64,000 bases of DNA from NCBI GenBank assembly GCA_026129405.1, contig JAHCID010000004.1, forward strand, positions 248,001-312,000, written 5' to 3'. Of this stretch, positions 20,935-30,603 are shown piece by piece. The notes under the pieces are model-generated. The model did not search any database. It was not told where the DNA came from and was given only the letters and a program-made list of their open reading frames with translations. The translations under genes and the position numbers were made by a program. Numbering within the stretch: the stretch's first letter is position 1; each line of letters opens with the position of its first letter. Origin of the DNA: a bacterium. GTDB lineage: Bacteria > Desulfobacterota > Binatia > DP-6.

Positions 20935-22158
20935 GTGTCGACCGCCGCCGTGCCGCCCGACGCGCCGCCGGCGGCTGCCGCGGCGCTGCCGCCCCTCTAC
21001 ACGCGCGACTTCTGGGTCGCCTGCGCGGTCCACTTCACCGGGGCGATGAGCCTCGCGATGTTCATCCTCGTCCCGCTGTTCATCCGCGAGGTCGGGGGCG
21101 GCGAGGCGACCATCGGCCTCGTGCTCGGCGTCGGCACCGCGGCGAGCGTCGCGCTGCGGCCGCTGGTGGGGCTCCTGCTCGACCGCGTCGGGCGGCGGCC
21201 GGTGCTGCTCGTGGGCGGGCTGCTCAACATGCTCTCGTACCTGCCGTTCCTCGGCGTCGAGCGCGTGGGCCCGTGGCTCTACCTCTGGTGCACGCTGCAC
21301 GCCGTCGTGTGGGGCGCGCTGTTCGCGGCGTACTTCACCTACGCGGCGGATCTGACGCCGGCGGCGCGGCGTGCGGAGGGCATCGCGGTGTTCGGCGTCG
21401 CCGGCATGTCGGCGAACGGCCTCGGGCCGGTACTCGGCGAGACCATCATCGCCGAGTCGGGCTTCGCGACCTTCTTTCTCGTCGCCTCGGGCTTCGCCCT
21501 GCTGTCGCTCCTGCTGACGCCGCTCGTGCCGAAGCGGCCCCGCGTCCTCTCGGCCGCCGCGGCGGTGGCGCCGAGCGCGAAGGGCGCGCTCCTGCGCGCC
21601 GCACGCCACCCCGGGCTGCCGGTCGTGCTGGTGGCGACGATGCTCCTCGGCGTCGCCATCAACGCCGCGTTCTTCTTCGTCGCGCCCTACACGCGCGATC
21701 TCGGCATCGCGCGCAGCGGCGCCTTCTTCAGCGCCTATGCGGCGACGAGCGTCGTCGTCCGCCTGTTCGGCCGGCGCATCCTCGACGTGCTCGGTCCGCA
21801 TCGCGTCTCGATCCCGGCGTTCGCCGTGTTCGCGCTCGGGCTCGCCGGGCTCGCGCTCCTGCCCGCACCCGGGCTCCTCGTCCTGTGCGGCGTCGCCTGC
21901 GGGGCAGGGCACGGAACGCTCTTCCCGGTGCTGAACGCGCTGGCGATCACGCGCGCGCCGGCCCACCTGCAGGGCACGGTCGTGAGCCTCCACACCGCCG
22001 CGCTCGACCTCGGCGCCGTGGTCGGAACCCCGCTGTGCGGCCTCGTCGCCGAGGTGCTCGGGTGGCGGGCGATGTTCGTGCTGATGGGCGTCGCGAGCCT
22101 CGCCGGGCTCGTGTGCATGGCGACGGATCCGCGTCGCCGGCGGGTCGCGGCGGTTTGA
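20935..22158 (+). CDS. MFS transporter
   Basis: Major facilitator protein of 407 residues with about twelve membrane helices. The loop 2-3 signature is LLLDRVGRRPVLLVGG, and the GxLxD-like R-x-x-G-R-R pattern is well kept. The N-terminal 25 residues are an alanine/proline-rich cytoplasmic lead. It resembles drug/sugar efflux members, but the substrate is unknown. The only reasonable start is GTG at 20935. It lies between ftsK and lolA, genes that are adjacent in many relatives, so it may be a local insertion. Confidence 0.85.
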   Translation: MSTAAVPPDAPPAAAAALPPLYTRDFWVACAVHFTGAMSLAMFILVPLFIREVGGGEATIGLVLGVGTAASVALRPLVGLLLDRVGRRPVLLVGGLLNMLSYLPFLGVERVGPWLYLWCTLHAVVWGALFAAYFTYAADLTPAARRAEGIAVFGVAGMSANGLGPVLGETIIAESGFATFFLVASGFALLSLLLTPLVPKRPRVLSAAAAVAPSAKGALLRAARHPGLPVVLVATMLLGVAINAAFFFVAPYTRDLGIARSGAFFSAYAATSVVVRLFGRRILDVLGPHRVSIPAFAVFALGLAGLALLPAPGLLVLCGVACGAGHGTLFPVLNALAITRAPAHLQGTVVSLHTAALDLGAVVGTPLCGLVAEVLGWRAMFVLMGVASLAGLVCMATDPRRRRVAAV

Positions 22159-22193
22159 CCCTCGCCCCGGTCGCGGGCTAGCCAGCGGCGGCC

Positions 22194-23382
22194 GTGTCCC
22201 TCGTCTCGCCCGCCTCTGCGCCGCCCGCGGGCATTCGTGCCAACGCGTACCTGCCCGAGGTCGAGGCGCTGCGCGGCATCGCCGTGCTCCTGGTCTATGC
22301 GTTCCACACGGACCGCTTCTTCACGATCCCCCTCGAGCTGGCCGGCACCGACACGCGCGCGGCCGTGGTCTCGCCGCTCGTCGCGTTCGTCCGCTCCGGA
22401 CACACGGGTGTGTCGCTGTTCTTCGTGCTGAGCGGCTTCCTTCTCTCGCTGCCGTTTCTCGCCGAAGCTGCCGGGGGGCCGCATGTCGGCCGATGGCGCT
22501 ATGCCGAGCGCCGCGCGCTGCGCATCCTCCCGCTCTACGCCTTCCTCCTCGTGGTCGCGGTCCTCGCGACCGGCAGTGGATGGTGGCGCGGCGCGGTCTA
22601 CCTCGTGTTCGCCAACGGCTTTACGCCCCGACCGCCGGTGATGCCGCCCTGGACGAACGTCGTGTGGAGCCTCGCGACCGAGGCGCAGTACTACGTCCTC
22701 CTGCCGCTCCTGTCGCTCGCAATGCGCAGCCGCTTCGGGGTCGCGCTGCTCGCGCTCTACGCCGCCACGTGGGGCGCATGGGTGGCGGGGTGGCTGCCGC
22801 CGCACTCGGGGTTGGAGGCGTTCCGGCTCGCGCACTCGGTAGTCGGGCGCGGCTGGACGTTCCTCGCCGGCATCGCCGTCGCCTGGGTGTACCGCACGCA
22901 CGGGCCTGCGCTGCGTGACTGGGCCGCACGCATCCCCTGGCTGCGCCGCGGCGGCAGCGACGCCCCTGCTCGGCGTCGTGGTGCTGGCCCAGGGGGTGCT
23001 CCTGCTCTGGGTGCTGCGTCAGCCGAAGGAGCTCATGTTCGTGCCGCCGCTGATGCTCTGGCACGTCCCCGAGGCCGTTGGCTGGGGGCTCGTCCTCATC
23101 ATCGTGCTCCTCGCGCCGCTGCGGACGAAGGTGCTCCTCTGCAACCCGATCCTGGTGGGGATCGGCGTCCTCTCGTACTCGATCTACCTGTGGCACGTGC
23201 CGGTGCTGCACTTCGGCCTGCGGCCTGTGTCGGCATGGTGGGGCGCGTCGCCGCAGGGCTGGAACGGGGCGGGTGTCGTGGTCTTCGCGATCCTGAGCGT
23301 CGTGGTGCTGGCGGGATCGATGCTCACGTACTTCGCCATCGAGCGGCCGTTCCTGCGGCGCAAGGCGCGGCTCGGCGTCTGA
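22194..23382 (+). pseudogene. Acyltransferase_3 (OafA-like), frame broken
   Basis: Membrane O-acyltransferase of the OafA/YrhL type, which acylates cell-surface glycans. The N-terminal part (GTG at 22194) carries VEALRGIAVLLVYAFH, SLFFVLSGFLLS and RRALRILPLYA, the standard family start, and reads cleanly to about 22942. The remaining helices, including GVLSYSIYLWHVPVL and AIERPF near the end, continue in another frame from about 22957 to 23382. The break falls in a GC-only stretch and is explained by one extra base. All family motifs are intact on both sides, so it is either a very recent mutation or a sequence error. Confidence 0.8.
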
Positions 23383-23422
23383 CGCGCTTGCGCACCCCGG
23401 CCGCGCGGGCTAGCCGTGCCGG

Positions 23423-24070
23423 ATGCCATTCGCCGCCGTCCTCGCCGCCGTGCTCGTTCTGGTCGGGAGTGGGGGCGCGCGGGCGGACGAGCTGCGCACG
23501 GCGCTCGATCGTCTGCAGCAGCGCTACGACGCTACGAAGACGATGAAGGCCGACTTCAAGCAGGTCGTCGAGTCGCCGTCGCTTGCCGGGACGCTCGAGT
23601 CGAAGGGCACCGTCGCCTTCGAGAAGCCGAACCGCATGCGCTGGGACTACGCGGCGCCCGACCCGCAGCTGATCGTCGGCGACGGCACCACGCTGTGGGT
23701 CTACCAGCCCGACCTGAAGCAGGTCATCAAGGCGCCGCTGACGCGCGCGTTCCAGTCGAGCACCCCGGTGACGTTCCTCGCCGGCCTCGGCAGCCTCGAG
23801 CGCGACTTCGAGGCGAAGCTCGAGAAGGACGAGGGCAAGGAGTGGCTGCTGCGCCTGACGCCGCGCAAGCAGGAGCAGGGGCTCGGCACGCTCTTCCTCG
23901 CAGTGCGCAAGTCGGATGCGAGCGTCGCCGAGGCGCGCATCACCGACCCGGTCGGCACGACGACGCGCATCCTCTTCTCCGACGAGGAGCGCAACGTCGC
24001 GCTGGCGGCCGATCTCTTCCGCTTCATCCCGCCGGACGGGGTTGACGTGGTGGCGCCCCCCTCCTATTGA
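23423..24070 (+). CDS. lolA: Outer-membrane lipoprotein carrier LolA
   Basis: Periplasmic chaperone that carries lipoproteins to the outer membrane. The 215-residue precursor has a signal peptide ending in ARA-DE. The early segment FKQVVESPSLAGTLESKG and the core KPNRMRWDYAAPDPQLIVGDG, WVYQPDLKQV and TPVTFLAG match the family. Its presence supports a double-membrane envelope. It follows the broken acyltransferase and precedes yajQ by 12 bases. Confidence 0.92.
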   Translation: MPFAAVLAAVLVLVGSGGARADELRTALDRLQQRYDATKTMKADFKQVVESPSLAGTLESKGTVAFEKPNRMRWDYAAPDPQLIVGDGTTLWVYQPDLKQVIKAPLTRAFQSSTPVTFLAGLGSLERDFEAKLEKDEGKEWLLRLTPRKQEQGLGTLFLAVRKSDASVAEARITDPVGTTTRILFSDEERNVALAADLFRFIPPDGVDVVAPPSY

Positions 24071-24082
24071 GCCGCGCGCCGC

Positions 24083-24568
24083 ATGCCCTCCTTCGACGTC
24101 GTCTGCAAGCTCGACCTCCAGGAGGTCGACAACGCCGTGAACCAGACCCTGCGCGAGGTCGGGCAGCGGTTCGATTTCAAGGGGGCGAAGGTCGACGTGC
24201 GGCGCGAGGAGTCGACGATCCACGTGCACTCGGACGACGACTTCAAGGTGAAGGCCCTCGGCGACGTCCTGCGCGAGAAGCTCGCCAAGCGCGGCGTCCC
24301 GCTGAAGGGGCTCGACGCGAAGCCGATCGAGCCCGGTCCCGCCGGTACGGCCAAGCAGCGCATCGACCTCCAGCAGGGCATCGCCACCGACAAGGCGCGC
24401 GAGATCGTGAAGCTCATCAAGGAGCGCAAGCTGAAGGTCCAGGCGGCGATCCAGGGCGATCAGGTGCGCGTCACCGGCAAGAAGCGCGACGATCTCCAGA
24501 CCGTCATCCAGCTGCTGCGCGAGCAGGACCTCGACATCGCGATGCAGTTCGTGAACTTCCGGGACTGA
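24083..24568 (+). CDS. yajQ: YajQ family nucleotide-binding protein
   Basis: Small cytoplasmic protein of 161 residues with two RNA-binding-like folds. The family signature MPSFDVVCKLDLQEVDNA and the RFDFKG block are intact, and it ends IAMQFVNFRD as expected. Some YajQ members bind cyclic di-GMP; whether this one does is not visible. It is three bases upstream of rimO and so part of a lolA-yajQ-rimO transcript. Confidence 0.93.
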   Translation: MPSFDVVCKLDLQEVDNAVNQTLREVGQRFDFKGAKVDVRREESTIHVHSDDDFKVKALGDVLREKLAKRGVPLKGLDAKPIEPGPAGTAKQRIDLQQGIATDKAREIVKLIKERKLKVQAAIQGDQVRVTGKKRDDLQTVIQLLREQDLDIAMQFVNFRD

Positions 24569-24571
24569 GCC

Positions 24572-25936
24572 ATGGCCGACCCGCGTCGCGTCCACGTCCT
24601 CACCCTGGGGTGCCCGAAGAACCAGGTCGACGCCGAGCTGATGCTGGGCGTCCTTGCACGCCGCGGCCACGAGCTCGTCGCCGATCCCGACGGCGCCGAC
24701 GTGCTGGTCGTGAACACCTGCGCCTTCATCGGCCCCGCGAAGGAGGAGTCGATCGACGCCATCCTCGAGGCGGCGCGTACCAAGGCCGCGCGCGAGGGAC
24801 GGCGGCTCGTCGTCACCGGCTGCCTCGCGCAGCGCTACGCCGACGATCTCGTGCAGGAGATGCCCGAGGTCGACGCCTTCGTGGGTACCGGCGACCTCAC
24901 GCGCATCGCCGACGCGGTGGAGCAGGGAGCGGCGGACGCACAGGTCGTCTACCGCGGGGCCCAGCACGAGCTGCCGCTGCACGGGGTCTCCCCGCGTGTG
25001 CGCACCGGGGCGTGGTGGACGTCGTACCTGAAGGTCTCCGAGGGCTGCGACCACACCTGCAGCTTCTGCATCATCCCCAAGATCCGCGGGCGGCACGAGA
25101 GCCGGCCGATGGAGGACGTCGTCGCCGAGGCCGCGTCGCTGGCCGCCGACGGCGTGCTCGAGCTGAACCTGATCGCCCAGGACCTGACCGCCTACGGCCG
25201 CGACCGCCGCGACGGCACGACGTTGGCGCGCCTGCTGCACGCACTCGCCATGCGGGTTCCGTCGGTGCGCTGGCTGCGCCTGCTCTACGCGTATCCGTCC
25301 TCGGTCACCGACGAGCTGCTCGAGGTGATGGCGCGCGAGCCTGCGATCTGCCGCTACCTCGACATGCCGCTCCAGCACATCAGCGACGACGTCCTGCGGG
25401 CGATGCGGCGGGAGCGCAGCGGGGCGGCGCTGCGGCGTCTGATCGCGCGCATCCGCGAGGCGGTGCCGGGAATCGCGCTGCGCTCGTCCTTCATCGTCGG
25501 CTTTCCGGGCGAGACCGAGCGCTGCGTCGACGAGCTGTGCGCCTTCCTCGAGGAGGCCGAGCTCGATCGGGTGGGGGTGTTCCGCTACTCGCAGGAGGAG
25601 AACACGCACGCGGCCACGCTCCCCGGTCAGGTCCCCGAGAAGCGCAAGAAGGCGCGCTGGGAGCGCGTCATGGCCACGCAGGCGGGGGTCGCAGCGCGCA
25701 AGGCACGCGCGCAGGTCGGGTGCGAAATCGACGTCCTCGTCGAGAGCGAGGGCCCGAACGGTACGGCAATCGGGCGAACGACCACGCAGGCGCCGGAGAT
25801 CGACGGCGTCATTCGCGTCCGCGGGGACGCGGCTCCCGGCGATCTCGTGCGTGTGCGCATCACGGGCGCGGACACGTACGATCTGGAGGGCGAGATATGC
25901 GCCCGCGACGTTGACAGGCCTCGGGTCTCCCCATAG
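24572..25936 (+). CDS. rimO: Ribosomal protein S12 methylthiotransferase RimO
   Basis: Radical-SAM methylthiotransferase of 454 residues that modifies an aspartate of S12. N-terminal UPF0004 domain with conserved cysteines (TLGCPKNQVD, VNTCAF, VTGCLAQ) for the auxiliary cluster. The radical-SAM cysteines are CDHTCSFC, and a C-terminal TRAM domain follows. The CPKNQVD sequence favours RimO over MiaB. Its last bases overlap the promoter of the downstream DksA/TraR gene. Confidence 0.94.
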   Translation: MADPRRVHVLTLGCPKNQVDAELMLGVLARRGHELVADPDGADVLVVNTCAFIGPAKEESIDAILEAARTKAAREGRRLVVTGCLAQRYADDLVQEMPEVDAFVGTGDLTRIADAVEQGAADAQVVYRGAQHELPLHGVSPRVRTGAWWTSYLKVSEGCDHTCSFCIIPKIRGRHESRPMEDVVAEAASLAADGVLELNLIAQDLTAYGRDRRDGTTLARLLHALAMRVPSVRWLRLLYAYPSSVTDELLEVMAREPAICRYLDMPLQHISDDVLRAMRRERSGAALRRLIARIREAVPGIALRSSFIVGFPGETERCVDELCAFLEEAELDRVGVFRYSQEENTHAATLPGQVPEKRKKARWERVMATQAGVAARKARAQVGCEIDVLVESEGPNGTAIGRTTTQAPEIDGVIRVRGDAAPGDLVRVRITGADTYDLEGEICARDVDRPRVSP

Positions 25937-25939
25937 ATT
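25911..25939 (+). promoter_or_regulatory. Promoter for the DksA/TraR-type gene
   Basis: TTGACA (25911-25916), 17-base spacer, TAGATT (25934-25939): a near-consensus promoter inside the end of rimO; the -10 covers the rimO stop codon. Predicted start near 25946, followed by GAGGAGGGGG and the ATG at 25960. It gives the zinc-finger gene expression independent of the lolA-yajQ-rimO operon. Confidence 0.7.
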
Positions 25940-25959
25940 CCGGCGCCCCGAGGAGGGGG

Positions 25960-26391
25960 ATGACGATGCGCAAGGCGTTTCTGAAGAAAGCTCGCGAGAC
26001 CCTCGAAACCACGCGCACGAATCTCCTCCGGCACGTGCAGCACGATCTCCACGGCATCCGCGACGCCAGCAAGGACGAGGGAATGGACACCTACGACCTC
26101 GCCAGCGACGCGCGCGACAAGGAGATCAATCTGATCCTCGGCGACCGCGACCGCGAGAAGGTCGCGGCGATCGACGAGGCGCTCAGCCGCATCGAAGACG
26201 GTAGCTACGGCGTCTGCGAGAACTGCGAGAGCGACATCTCCGAAGCCCGCCTCGAGGCCCTGCCGTTCACGCGCCTGTGCATCAACTGCCAGGCCGAGCG
26301 GGAGCGCGAGGCCAAGATGAACCGGCGCTTCGAGGAAGACCGCAGCTTCCGTCGCCTCGGCATGGGCGACTCGGACGACAGCGACGGATGA
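25960..26391 (+). CDS. DksA/TraR-family zinc-finger protein
   Basis: A 143-residue protein with an N-terminal coiled coil, a segment YDLASDARDKEIN resembling the DksA tip region, then the four-cysteine zinc finger CENC...CINC and a charged tail. DksA-family proteins insert into the RNA polymerase secondary channel and act with ppGpp; TraR-like members act alone. The spacing EDGSYGVCENC is typical. A strong GAGGAGG Shine-Dalgarno precedes the ATG. Close relatives in such genomes are often annotated TraR/DksA without a proven role. Confidence 0.9.
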   Translation: MTMRKAFLKKARETLETTRTNLLRHVQHDLHGIRDASKDEGMDTYDLASDARDKEINLILGDRDREKVAAIDEALSRIEDGSYGVCENCESDISEARLEALPFTRLCINCQAEREREAKMNRRFEEDRSFRRLGMGDSDDSDG

Positions 26392-26432
26392 GGCGTCGCC
26401 GCGCCGGCCCGCGGGAGCCGGCGCGCGACCCG

Positions 26433-26951
26433 TCAGAGCAGCCCGCGGCCGCCGAGACCGGCCGCGACGAGCACGGTCGCTGCGGCGGCGATCAGGACGC
26501 TCAGCACCGCCGGGACCGCGTCGAGCGTGTGTACACGCTCCGTGCCGCGCACCTGGAGGAAGAGCGCGTAGAGCGCGGCGAGGATCCCGAGCCGCGGCAC
26601 CCAGAAGAAGACGGCCGGCGCGAAGCCGTAGGCGACGGCGCGGAACGTCGGCTCGAAGCCGCCGCGCCCGTCGAACAGATGCTGCGCGACCAGCGTCAGC
26701 AGCGTCGCGACGACGAAGCCGAGGGCGATGGTGGCGATGAACGTCCACACCGCTCCGCCGAGGCACCAGCAGATCAGGAAACGGCCCGCGGCGTTCACGG
26801 CGGCCACGGCGGCGAGGAAGGTCAGCGGCTCGGCGAGGCCGCCGGCCTGCGGCATGTCGGCGAAGAAGCCGCGCGGGTCGGTCATCACGCGTCGCCACGT
26901 GTCGGGGAAGCTGGAGCCAGGGGGCGGGATCTCGGGAGCGTCGTGCGACAT
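26433..26951 (-). CDS. YIP1-family membrane protein
   Basis: A 172-residue protein with a proline-rich N-terminus, the segment TWRRVMTDPRGFFADMP typical of bacterial YIP1/DUF1282 proteins, and about five hydrophobic helices after residue 38. The aromatic/charged N-terminal motif and helix spacing fit the family; no enzymatic motif is present. It is monocistronic and sits between convergent and divergent neighbours. Confidence 0.75.
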   Translation of the reverse strand: MSHDAPEIPPPGSSFPDTWRRVMTDPRGFFADMPQAGGLAEPLTFLAAVAAVNAAGRFLICWCLGGAVWTFIATIALGFVVATLLTLVAQHLFDGRGGFEPTFRAVAYGFAPAVFFWVPRLGILAALYALFLQVRGTERVHTLDAVPAVLSVLIAAAATVLVAAGLGGRGLL

Positions 26952-27046
26952 CGGGCTCCGGTATAGCGACGGTCGCTCGGGGCGTCCACGACCGCACGCA
27001 TCGGCGGTGGTCGCGCCCGGACGCGCATGGTACAGCCTCGCCCGCG

Positions 27047-27796
27047 ATGCACCCTGGGACGGCCAACGTGTCCGAGCTGTTCGTCTCGTTCCAGGGCGAG
27101 GGTGTGCACGCCGGGCGCCGTCAGCTGTTCGTGCGCTTCGGCGGCTGCCCGCTCCGCTGCCGCTGGTGCGACACGCCGGCGAGCCTCAAGCCCACCAGCC
27201 ATTGCCGCGTCCTCGGCGCCGACGGCGTCCACGTGCGCGCGAACCCGCTCGACGTCGAAGCGCTCGCGGGCGAGGTCGCGGCGCTGCGCGCGCTCGCCCC
27301 GCCGCTGCACGCGATCGCCGTCACCGGCGGCGAGCCGCTGGTCCAGGCCGACTTCCTCGCGGCGTGGCTCGGCCGTGGCAGGCACGGCCTGCCGGTGCTG
27401 CTCGAAACCGCGGGCATCCTGCCGGAGCGGCTCGCCCGGGTGCTGCCGCACGTCGCCATCGTGAGCCTCGACCTCAAGTGCCCGAGCAACACCGGCGAGC
27501 GTGCGCGCTGGGACGAGCACGATGCCTGCCTCCGCCTCGCGGCCGAGGCGGGGCGCGACGTCTACGTGAAGATGCCGGTCGACGAGACCACGCGGCCCGA
27601 GGAGGTGGAGATCGGCGCGCGGCTCGTGGCCGCCGTCGACCCGACCGTGCCGCTCTTCCTCACCCCGATCACCGCGCCCGACGGCCGGCTCGAGATCCGA
27701 CCGGAAGGCCTCGAGCGCCTGCACGCCCTCGCCAGCCGATGCCATCCCGACGTTCGCGTCCTGCCGCAGCTGCACAAGCTCCTCGGCGTCCTGTGA
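27047..27796 (+). CDS. queE: 7-carboxy-7-deazaguanine synthase
   Basis: Radical-SAM enzyme of 249 residues that makes the 7-deazaguanine core for queuosine. The start is ELFVSFQGEGVHAGRRQ, the cluster cysteines are CPLRCRWC, followed by DTPASLK, VTGGEPL and DLKCPSN, all diagnostic of QueE. No QueC, QueD of the classical type or QueF lies in the window. The nth gene starts within its stop codon (GTGA), so the two are coupled. Confidence 0.92.
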   Translation: MHPGTANVSELFVSFQGEGVHAGRRQLFVRFGGCPLRCRWCDTPASLKPTSHCRVLGADGVHVRANPLDVEALAGEVAALRALAPPLHAIAVTGGEPLVQADFLAAWLGRGRHGLPVLLETAGILPERLARVLPHVAIVSLDLKCPSNTGERARWDEHDACLRLAAEAGRDVYVKMPVDETTRPEEVEIGARLVAAVDPTVPLFLTPITAPDGRLEIRPEGLERLHALASRCHPDVRVLPQLHKLLGVL

Positions 27797-28473
27797 CGCG
27801 CTTGCCGCTCGACGTCTCGGACGAGATGCCGGCGGCGCGCGCCACCCGCGCCCGAGCCATCGCCCGCGCGCTCGCCCGGACCTATCCCGACGCCTGGTGC
27901 GAGCTCGACTACGACGGCCCGTGGCAGCTCGTGGTGGCGACCATCCTGTCGGCGCAGTGCACCGACAAGATGGTGAACCAGGTCACGCCGGGCCTGTTCC
28001 GGGCTTACCCGACCCCCGAGGCCCTGGCCGCGGCGCCGCCGGCACGGGTCGAGGAGCTGATCCACCGCGCCGGCTTCTTCCGGCAGAAGACCAAGTCGAT
28101 CCAGGCCGTCGCCCGCGCCGTCGCCGGCGAGTACGGCGGCAAGGTCCCCGACGACATGGCCGCGCTCACCGCGCTGCCGGGGATCGGTCGCAAGACCGCC
28201 AACGTAGTCCTCGGAACTGCTTTCGGTCACCCGGCCATCTTCGTGGATACGCACGTGAATCGCCTTTCGAACCGGCTCGGCCTGACGGTCCGGGACGACC
28301 CCGTGAAGATCGAGCGTGATCTGCAGGCGCTGCTCCCGAAGAGGGAGTGGACGCACTTCGCCCATCGCCTGATCCACCACGGCCGCCGGGTGTGCGCCGC
28401 CCGCAAGCCGCGCTGCAGCGCCTGCTCGCTCAGCCGGTGGTGCCCCCGCATCGGGGTCACGACGTCATCCTGA
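27793..28473 (+). CDS. nth: Endonuclease III
   Basis: DNA glycosylase/AP lyase for oxidised pyrimidines, 226 residues. The helix-hairpin-helix LPGIGRKTANVVL contains the catalytic lysine, and the catalytic aspartate is in FVDTHVNRLSNRLG. The 4Fe-4S cysteines are in the C-terminal pattern C-x6-C-x2-C-x5-C. The GTG start at 27793 overlaps queE by 4 bases. The tail after the cluster is short, as usual. Confidence 0.94.
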   Translation: MTRLPLDVSDEMPAARATRARAIARALARTYPDAWCELDYDGPWQLVVATILSAQCTDKMVNQVTPGLFRAYPTPEALAAAPPARVEELIHRAGFFRQKTKSIQAVARAVAGEYGGKVPDDMAALTALPGIGRKTANVVLGTAFGHPAIFVDTHVNRLSNRLGLTVRDDPVKIERDLQALLPKREWTHFAHRLIHHGRRVCAARKPRCSACSLSRWCPRIGVTTSS

Positions 28474-28530
28474 GCCGCGGTCCGATTCGGCACGAAATGG
28501 AAATTTCGGGCGAACGATCGTTATTTGACC

Positions 28531-28559
28531 TTGACATCCACCGGGGGTGACGGTACGGT
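28531..28559 (+). promoter_or_regulatory. Promoter for homoserine kinase gene
   Basis: TTGACA (28531-28536), 17-base spacer, TACGGT (28554-28559), preceded by an AT-rich stretch (28495-28526) unusual for this genome that could act as an UP element. Start expected near 28566, about 44 bases before the ATG at 28610. Confidence 0.65.
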
Positions 28560-28609
28560 TGCGCGCCTTTTCAGAAGGAAATCCGACGGGTTAGGAGAGC
28601 CAGGGGGAG

Positions 28610-29653
28610 ATGGCCGTCTACACCGTGATCGACCGCGGCGCGCTGAACGACCTGATCGAGGACTATGGACTGGCGAAGCTCCTCGGCTTCTCCGGCATCC
28701 CCTTCGGGTCGGTCAACAGCAACTACCTGCTCGAGACTCCGCGCGGTAAGCATCTGCTGCGGATCGACGAGGTGAAGGGCGAGCTCGACGTGAAGCGCGA
28801 GCTCGACCTCCTGATCTTCCTGCGCAAGCACAACTTCCCATGCCCGCAGCCCGTCGCCGACCGGAAGGGGCGCTGGTACCGCGAGGTCGGGGGCAAGTGC
28901 TACTCGGTGTACCGCTGGGCCGACGGCAACGTCGCGACCGTGCAGCGGCTCACGCCGACGCGCCTCGAGATCGTCGGGCGCCATCTCGCCGACCTCCACA
29001 CCATCGGCAAGAGCTACAAGAAGGGCATCGACAACCGCTTCAGCTACGAGCGCATCTCCGATCTCTACGCCGAGGTGCGCGACCGCCTACCCACGTACTT
29101 CCGGAAGATCGTCCGAACCCTCGACGACGAGGTCGACTACCTCCAGCACTACCTGGAGAACAAGCTTCCGAAAGGCGTCATCCACGGCGACCTCTTTCCC
29201 GACAACCTCCTGTTCAAGGGCGACAAGCTGATCGCCATGATCGACTTCGAGGCGGCGTGTCGGGGCAAGTTCGTCTTCGACCTCGCCACCGCGGTGAACG
29301 CGCTCTGCTTCGACGGCGAGACCTACGACCTGCGCCGATTCGAGGCGCTCATCATGGGCTACGAGTCCCTGCGGCCGCTCTCCCTGGCCGAGTGGGACGC
29401 GTTCCCGAACGAGCTGCGGCTTTCGGCGCTCCGCTTCACGGTCACGCGCCTGCGCGACTTCTTCCTCCAGCCCATCGACGGCAACGGCCAGCAGCGTCTC
29501 GACAAGGACTTCCGCGAGTTCTACGAGCGGCTGCGTGTGCTGCGTCGCGAGCGCGAGGGCGGGATGGAAGGCCTCCTCATGGCCATGGCCACGGGGTACG
29601 ACTACCGGAAGTACCAGCGGGTCAAGGCGCTCGAGAAGAAGGGCTCCAAGTAG
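28610..29653 (+). CDS. thrB: Homoserine kinase type II (ThrB, APH fold)
   Basis: A 347-residue kinase of the aminoglycoside-phosphotransferase fold. The N-terminus [12 protein letters not shown] and the [14 protein letters not shown] block are those of the type II homoserine kinase. The catalytic loop is [11 protein letters not shown] and the metal-binding segment is IDFEAACRG. It phosphorylates homoserine on the way to threonine; some members accept other alcohols (SrkA-like), so substrate is inferred. The C-terminus is lysine-rich. It has its own promoter and is followed 30 bases later by metF. Confidence 0.85.
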   Translation: MAVYTVIDRGALNDLIEDYGLAKLLGFSGIPFGSVNSNYLLETPRGKHLLRIDEVKGELDVKRELDLLIFLRKHNFPCPQPVADRKGRWYREVGGKCYSVYRWADGNVATVQRLTPTRLEIVGRHLADLHTIGKSYKKGIDNRFSYERISDLYAEVRDRLPTYFRKIVRTLDDEVDYLQHYLENKLPKGVIHGDLFPDNLLFKGDKLIAMIDFEAACRGKFVFDLATAVNALCFDGETYDLRRFEALIMGYESLRPLSLAEWDAFPNELRLSALRFTVTRLRDFFLQPIDGNGQQRLDKDFREFYERLRVLRREREGGMEGLLMAMATGYDYRKYQRVKALEKKGSK

Positions 29654-29683
29654 TCGCCCGCGACCCCGCACGAGGGGGCTTCC

Positions 29684-30559
29684 GTGAAGATCGTCGACCT
29701 CTTCGGCCGCGGGCGGCCGCTCATCTCGTTCGAGTTCTACCCGCCCAAGACGCCGGAGGGCGAGGTCGCCTTGATGAAGACCATCGAGGCGCTGCGCCCC
29801 CTCGAGCCGGCCTTCGTGTCGATCACGCGCACGGGCGGCTCCGACCGGGCGGTCTCCGTCGAGCTGGCGGCGCGCGTGCGCGCGCTGGGCATCGAGGCGG
29901 CGGCGCACGTCACCGCCATCGAAGCGACGCGCGACGAGCTCGCCCGTCACTTCGAGCTCATGCTCGCGCGCGGCATCGAGAACGCCGTCACGATCCGCGG
30001 CGACGTGCCGCCCGATCCGAGCTTCCGCCGGCCCGCCGGCGGCTTCCGCTACGCGGTCGACATGGTGCGCTTCGTGCGCGAACGCGGCTGGCCGATCTGC
30101 CTCCTCGGCGGAGGGCATCCGGAAGGCCATCCCGAATGTCGCGACCTCGAGCTGAGCGTCGAGCACCTGCGCGAGAAGGTCGATGCCGGGCTCGACGTCG
30201 TCGTGACGCAGCTCTTCTACGACAACCACGACTACTTCGCCTTCGTGGAGCGGGCGCGCCGCGCCGGCATCCGCGTGCCGCTCGTGCCCGGCATCATGCC
30301 GATCACCAACGTCGCCCAGATCCGCCGCATCACGCAGCTCTCGGGCAACGCCATCCCCGCCGAGCTCGAGGCGCGCATGCGGGCGGTCCAGGACGAGCCC
30401 GAGGCGGCACGCCGGCTCGGCATCGAGTGGGCCACGCGGCAATGCACGGAGCTGCTCCGCGGCGGGGCGCCCGGCATCCACTTCTACACGCTCAACCAGT
30501 CGCCGGCGACGCGGGCCATCTTCGAGAACCTGCGCCGGGAGGGCCTGGTCGGGGCGTGA
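29684..30559 (+). CDS. metF: Methylenetetrahydrofolate reductase
   Basis: FAD TIM-barrel enzyme of 291 residues that reduces 5,10-methylene-THF to methyl-THF. The active-site glutamate is in SFEFYPPKT, followed by [22 protein letters not shown] with the FAD-contacting aspartate, and VTQLFYDN near the substrate pocket. Start is GTG at 29684 behind GAGGGGG. It is grouped with folE, so folate genes cluster here. Confidence 0.94.
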   Translation: MKIVDLFGRGRPLISFEFYPPKTPEGEVALMKTIEALRPLEPAFVSITRTGGSDRAVSVELAARVRALGIEAAAHVTAIEATRDELARHFELMLARGIENAVTIRGDVPPDPSFRRPAGGFRYAVDMVRFVRERGWPICLLGGGHPEGHPECRDLELSVEHLREKVDAGLDVVVTQLFYDNHDYFAFVERARRAGIRVPLVPGIMPITNVAQIRRITQLSGNAIPAELEARMRAVQDEPEAARRLGIEWATRQCTELLRGGAPGIHFYTLNQSPATRAIFENLRREGLVGA

Positions 30560-30603
30560 TCCGCGCCTTGCCGGAACCGGCCCCATCCCGTATCGGGGCG
30601 GGC

